From: Frankiaceae bacterium
Lineage (GTDB): Bacteria > Actinomycetota > Actinomycetes > JAVEEB01
Direction: 5' to 3'
NCBI GenBank assembly: GCA_030840665.1
Contig: JAVEEB010000199.1
Coordinates: 1 to 6,176, forward strand
DNA length: 6,176 bases
Part shown: piece by piece, positions 4,972 to 6,176 of the stretch
Position numbering within the stretch: position 1 is the first letter of the stretch
How the letters are laid out: every line of letters starts with the position of its first letter
The notes under the pieces: model-generated
What the model was told of the DNA's origin: nothing
What the model saw: only the letters and a program-made list of their open reading frames with translations
Databases searched by the model: none
Made by a program: the position numbers and the translations under genes

Positions 4972-6176
<1,205 letters not shown>

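Overview
The window is a gene-dense stretch of a high-GC (roughly two thirds G+C by eye) bacterial chromosome. It is almost certainly from an actinomycete, and a Micrococcales-type organism is my best guess. The reasons are the strong third-position G/C bias, GTG starts, TANNNT -10 elements placed directly before start codons, actinobacterial-type DnaA boxes (TTGTCCACA), and the families present: a short BldC/excisionase-like HTH protein, a second divergent SSB, and an ABC-F protein close to EttA. I see no insertion sequence, phage gene or CRISPR array.

Layout. A tRNA-Arg(TCT) gene lies on the minus strand at the left edge. A 135-bp divergent spacer separates it from a small plus-strand HTH DNA-binding protein gene (214-453). 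That gene converges on a three-gene minus-strand operon that starts at 3138 and runs leftwards. The order is a phospholipid-scramblase/LURP-one-like protein (2488-3138), a flavin-containing monooxygenase (1226-2485) and a short-chain dehydrogenase (450-1226). The junctions are 2 bp and a 1-bp TGATG overlap, so co-transcription and translational coupling are likely. The operon's last stop codon interlocks with the HTH gene's stop codon in one CTAG tetranucleotide.

Divergent from the operon, across an 81-bp spacer, the plus strand carries a YihY/BrkB-family membrane protein (3220-4371). Its 3' end overlaps a single-stranded-DNA-binding protein gene (ssb paralogue, 4340-4891) by 32 bp. After an 80-bp gap with a GC-rich hairpin comes the ABC-F translation factor gene ettA (4972 to the window edge, truncated on the right). 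Its -10 element is so close to the ATG that the mRNA is probably leaderless.

How the genes relate. The scramblase-like/FMO/SDR operon looks like one functional unit: an oxygenase and a dehydrogenase acting in sequence on a probably hydrophobic substrate, with a lipid-associated partner. The substrate cannot be read from sequence. The yihY-ssb overlap suggests co-expression. The ssb paralogue lacks the usual acidic C-terminal tip, and a perfect DnaA-box sequence lies about 110 bp before its start. A second perfect box lies just upstream of the HTH gene. These DnaA boxes, the tail-less SSB with its synonymous-only repeat, and the tightly packed operon are the most interesting points. I did not find a clear new defence or mobile system.
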